Below, piece after piece: positions 36,898 through 39,817 of a DNA stretch of 39,817 nucleotides; within the stretch, counting starts at the first letter, position 1; each line of letters opens with the position of its first letter. This stretch comes from Rhodobiaceae bacterium (GTDB lineage: Bacteria > Pseudomonadota > Alphaproteobacteria > Rhizobiales > Aestuariivirgaceae): contig VFJY01000069.1 of the NCBI GenBank assembly GCA_009885825.1, positions 1 to 39,817 of the forward strand, written 5' to 3'. Both the position numbers and the translations under genes were made by a program. The notes under the pieces are model-generated. The model did not search any database. It was not told the origin of the DNA and was given only the letters and a program-made list of their open reading frames with translations.

Positions 36898-38822
36898 CAC
36901 GAAGCCGCAATTCGCGAAACAGCATAAGCGCCAAGTTCAATGCCTGAAACTTTTTTGACTGACCTGCCTTTCTTGGCGAGATAACCTGAGTCGCTGGTCA
37001 GCGCCCCAAAACCGTTTTCATCCAGCATATGCACGCCCGCGCCACCGGAAAATCCTCTCACTTTTACCGTTTGTTTTTCCGCCGTCAGATTGGCAAGCCA
37101 CAGTACCGGGCCGGACTTTGATTGATGGGCAAGTGCCGCAATTTTTCCCGGAACACTGTTGGCGGTTTCAATGGTTTTGACACGTCCTGCCCGGCCCAGC
37201 CCGGCGAGAACATGATAGGCAGGGTGAATTCCGCTGCTCGAAATCACGCCCTGCGACCCTGTGGCCGATCCCAACGCAATGGCATCCAGCTTGCCCCGCG
37301 CCGCCGCCGCAAATAGTCCCAAGTTCCATGCCGCGGCAAAAAGCCCGCGCTGGCGGGGGTCCAAGTTCGACAGGCAAACGCGGCCATTGTCGGGGTTGGG
37401 CGCAACGGCAGCGCCATAAGGGTTGTCCCGGCACGGTATGCTGGAAGGCCCAAGACGATAGGGCGATTTCCCGATGATCGCGCGGGTCGAAGCAAAAATC
37501 GACGGCAGCGACTCGAGCGTTTCCATGACGGAGATATCATCGGCTGCATGCACAATGGGGCAAACCGTGTGTGTGATGAAATCGAACAAACCTTGCGGCG
37601 GGCGCTTGCGGTTAAGCTCGGTAAAGTAACACAACATGCCGCCACCCAGCGGCACCCCGGGAAATGCGCTGCGCATCGCAGCGGCCATTTCTTCATAGGT
37701 TGGCCCCGGCGGACGCGGCGAATTTGGCTGGAAAGACTTGAGATCATGGGCCTGTGTGATCACCTGGGAATCGGGCTTCAAGCCACTCTCGCGAAGGGCC
37801 GCCGCAATCTCCGAGACTTCGCGATCGGCAGGTTGCTTTGCCGGCAGGATGATCTCCAGAACGATCGGAAGATTTGTCTTTTCCTTGAGGGCTCGAAAAG
37901 CCCTGGCGGCTGCAACCTGACCAGTTTCACGTCCATCAATCTGGCAGACAAGATGGGAGGGCGAGGCAGCCGAAATAATATTGGCCTTGGCAAGTGCAGC
38001 CTCAGCCTCTTTCATGGGCACACCCATGCCAAGAGCAGGCAACCAATTCGACACGCGCCCAAGAGCAACCTGAACAACACCGCGCGAACGCTTTGCCAAA
38101 GCCCTGGATGGCTTTCCCGCAATTGAAAGATTCACTGATTGCGCGAACATCTGGCCCGCAGGCAACGTATAAGGCCATGGGTCGAGCAGGGAACACACAT
38201 AGGTTTTGTAGGAAGCATCCATCCAGTTGCGATGGTCCTCCATTTCAAACTTGTTCCCTTCCATAAAAACTGTGGCAGTTACGCCTGACATGACCGTGTG
38301 CTTCAACGAGCGAACTTCGAATATCGGCTGGCCGGGACTTATGAGCTTCGGAAATGTCCGCTTTTCGCGTTTGCCATCAACATGGACAACATCAACGGGT
38401 TTTCCGACAACGCCTTCCAGCGGATGCAGCACCACAAACCCTGTCCGGTTTGTCAAGAAATCACTCTCCGGCGTGCCGTCGGCTGAAAAAGTCAGAGTGC
38501 CATCGGACTTTGCCTCAATCCTGGCATGATAGCGGATGGCTTGGTCAGCATCACGGCAAGTAGCGCCGTAGCTGACCGTGAATCCATCCTTGCCCTGTTT
38601 CACTTTCAAATCAACGATGGCAGGCGCATAGGTGCCCCAGTTCTTGTCGCGCACGATGTAGGCGATAGCCCGCAAGACTTCGACGCCACGATAACGAATG
38701 TAACGGAGCGCGCCATTGTCGAGCATCGCTGTGATGGGCCCGGCGCTAAGTTCGCGGCGCTTGCCTTCGGGAACCTCGGTGCCGAACAGTTTAATGGCGC
38801 GGCTTGGCTTCTTCTGGGCCAT
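36897..38822 (-). CDS. D-apionate lactonase-like protein (tentative)
   Basis: A 641-residue cytoplasmic protein without signal peptide. The N-terminal 240 residues look like a beta-sandwich: GPITAMLDNGALRYIRYRGV, VRDKNWGTY, and NRTGFVVLHPLEG with HVDG. MEDHRNWMDASYKTY at about 197-211 has charged and aromatic residues that could form an active site. The middle part resembles a TIM barrel and the end a small beta domain. From memory these blocks match the D-apionate lactonase (ApnL) family, which opens D-apionolactone; I could not run a search. AGGAGA precedes the ATG. It sits between a sugar ABC ATPase gene and a DUF1537 kinase gene, which fits apiose/apionate catabolism. Confidence 0.6.
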   Translation of the reverse strand: MAQKKPSRAIKLFGTEVPEGKRRELSAGPITAMLDNGALRYIRYRGVEVLRAIAYIVRDKNWGTYAPAIVDLKVKQGKDGFTVSYGATCRDADQAIRYHARIEAKSDGTLTFSADGTPESDFLTNRTGFVVLHPLEGVVGKPVDVVHVDGKREKRTFPKLISPGQPIFEVRSLKHTVMSGVTATVFMEGNKFEMEDHRNWMDASYKTYVCSLLDPWPYTLPAGQMFAQSVNLSIAGKPSRALAKRSRGVVQVALGRVSNWLPALGMGVPMKEAEAALAKANIISAASPSHLVCQIDGRETGQVAAARAFRALKEKTNLPIVLEIILPAKQPADREVSEIAAALRESGLKPDSQVITQAHDLKSFQPNSPRPPGPTYEEMAAAMRSAFPGVPLGGGMLCYFTELNRKRPPQGLFDFITHTVCPIVHAADDISVMETLESLPSIFASTRAIIGKSPYRLGPSSIPCRDNPYGAAVAPNPDNGRVCLSNLDPRQRGLFAAAWNLGLFAAAARGKLDAIALGSATGSQGVISSSGIHPAYHVLAGLGRAGRVKTIETANSVPGKIAALAHQSKSGPVLWLANLTAEKQTVKVRGFSGGAGVHMLDENGFGALTSDSGYLAKKGRSVKKVSGIELGAYAVSRIAAS

Positions 38823-38839
38823 GGATTTTCTCCTGCGTT

Positions 38840-39817
38840 TCAGATCACTTTTTCACTTGTGGGATCGATGATGATGGCGCGCGCCATATCGATATCAATA
38901 TTGACTTTCGCCCCTGGCTTGCTGGCATCATGGGCATCGAGATCAGCCACAATGCTGGTGCCGCCGAGAGGGAAGGTGATATGGACCCGCGAACCCGTGG
39001 GCTGCACCAATTCGATAACGACAGGAACGCGCGCGTGGCCAGCCGCAACGCTTTGTCCTGCGATCGCAATGTGCTGGGGTCGGATGCCCAGAACAACATC
39101 TTTGACCGCAACCCTGCGAGGCAGCGCCAGCTTCGTGCCACCTGCCAGCGTCAATGAGTTTCCACTGATTGTTGCGGTCAGAAAATTCATCTTCGGACTG
39201 CCGAGAAACCCCGCAACAAATTGGCTCGCGGGCCGTTCAAAAAGATCAAGCGGCGAGCCCAGCTGTTCAATGCGGCCGTCGCGCAGCAAAACGATCCGGT
39301 CAGCCAGCGTCATCGCCTCGATCTGGTCATGCGTCACATAAATCATGGTGCGGCCAAGTTCCTTGTGCAGCCGCTTGATTTCAACACGCATGTCATCGCG
39401 AAGCTGCGCGTCAAGATTGCTCAAGGGTTCGTCAAACAGGAACAATCGCGCGTCCCGAACAATGGCGCGGCCAATGGCGACCCGCTGGCGCTGGCCGCCA
39501 GAAAGTTCCCGCGGGAAACGCTGCAGCAGCGGCCCAATGTCCAGCATGTCAGCTGCCCGCTTCACCCGTGTGTCAATCTCGGCAGCCGCGACTTTCCGTG
39601 CCCGCAGGCCAAAAGCGATATTTTCAAATACGCTCATATAGGGGTAGAGCGCGTAATTCTGGAACACCATGGCAATGTCGCGGTCGCGAGGCCGCGCCCA
39701 GGTCACATCCTTGTTTCCGATCTCAACCGTTCCAGCGCTTGGCTCCTCAAGCCCTGCAATCGTTCTGAGCAATGTGGATTTGCCGCAGCCTGATGGCCCT
39801 ACAAGCACAGTGAATTC
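38840..39817 (-). CDS. Sugar ABC transporter ATP-binding protein, MalK/UgpC type (5' end cut by window)
   Basis: At least 325 residues of a CUT1-family ATPase. Visible are Walker A GPSGCGKST, Q-loop FQNYALYPYMSV, signature LSGGQRQRVA, Walker B LFLFDEPLSNLD and H-loop VTHDQIEA, followed by a TOBE-type regulatory domain (GIRPQHIAI). The frame is open to the last base, so the first 30 residues or so and the start lie outside. It is followed by the lactonase-like gene after 17 bp and probably belongs to an operon whose binding protein and permeases lie further right. It energises import of a sugar or glycoside. Confidence 0.93.
   Translation of the reverse strand, partial: EFTVLVGPSGCGKSTLLRTIAGLEEPSAGTVEIGNKDVTWARPRDRDIAMVFQNYALYPYMSVFENIAFGLRARKVAAAEIDTRVKRAADMLDIGPLLQRFPRELSGGQRQRVAIGRAIVRDARLFLFDEPLSNLDAQLRDDMRVEIKRLHKELGRTMIYVTHDQIEAMTLADRIVLLRDGRIEQLGSPLDLFERPASQFVAGFLGSPKMNFLTATISGNSLTLAGGTKLALPRRVAVKDVVLGIRPQHIAIAGQSVAAGHARVPVVIELVQPTGSRVHITFPLGGTSIVADLDAHDASKPGAKVNIDIDMARAIIIDPTSEKVI

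Overview
The window looks like chromosomal DNA from an alphaproteobacterium, most likely of the order Hyphomicrobiales (Rhizobiales). The evidence is a moderately high GC content, the gene order glgP-glgB-glgC-glgA-pgm known from Agrobacterium and Rhizobium relatives, the many ABC importers and short-chain dehydrogenases, and an integrase remnant of rhizobial type. I saw no ribosomal RNA, CRISPR array or intact insertion sequence. I recognised no transcription-factor gene anywhere in the 39.8 kb. The right edge cuts an ABC ATPase gene exactly at an EcoRI site, so the window may be the end of a clone.

Left edge (1-815): two divergent tRNA genes, Pro(CGG) and Gln(TTG), followed by the broken C-terminus of a tyrosine recombinase. 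This is the usual scar of an element that once integrated at a tRNA gene.

816-6618 (+): an HpcH/HpaI-type aldolase and a 2-hydroxyacid dehydrogenase form a tight pair. They are followed by iolD, iolE and a Gfo/Idh/MocA dehydrogenase, which is part of inositol catabolism. iolB, iolC and iolJ are not in the window.

6826-17771 (+): a complete glycogen operon glgP-glgB-glgC-glgA-pgm-glgX with overlapping or nearly touching genes. It covers ADP-glucose formation, chain elongation, branching, debranching, phosphorolysis and glucose-phosphate interconversion.

17794-23870 (-): one operon encoding a ribose/xylose-type ABC importer (ATPase, binding protein, permease), then an SDR dehydrogenase, a fold-III PLP enzyme of the D-threonine aldolase type and a SelA-like fold-I PLP enzyme. 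A strong hairpin lies between the binding-protein and permease genes. A sugar-type importer feeding two PLP enzymes suggests uptake and breakdown of an amino sugar or hydroxy-amino acid. This is the best candidate here for an uncharacterised pathway.

24235-32102: dihydropyrimidinase/hydantoinase (+), then on the minus strand an amidase, a NodB-fold deacetylase/cyclic amidase, a NitT/TauT-type ABC importer and two SDRs. Together they look like a module for cyclic ureides, imides or amides.

32258-35633 (+): deoC followed by a double-domain ALDH16-type aldehyde dehydrogenase, giving a deoxyribose-phosphate to acetaldehyde to acetate route.

35638-39817 (-): a CUT1-type sugar ABC ATPase (partial), a 641-residue protein resembling D-apionate lactonase, and a DUF1537 four-carbon acid sugar kinase resembling 3-oxo-isoapionate kinase. 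This points to D-apiose/apionate use. Overall the window is a carbon-scavenging region with a storage-polymer operon embedded in it.
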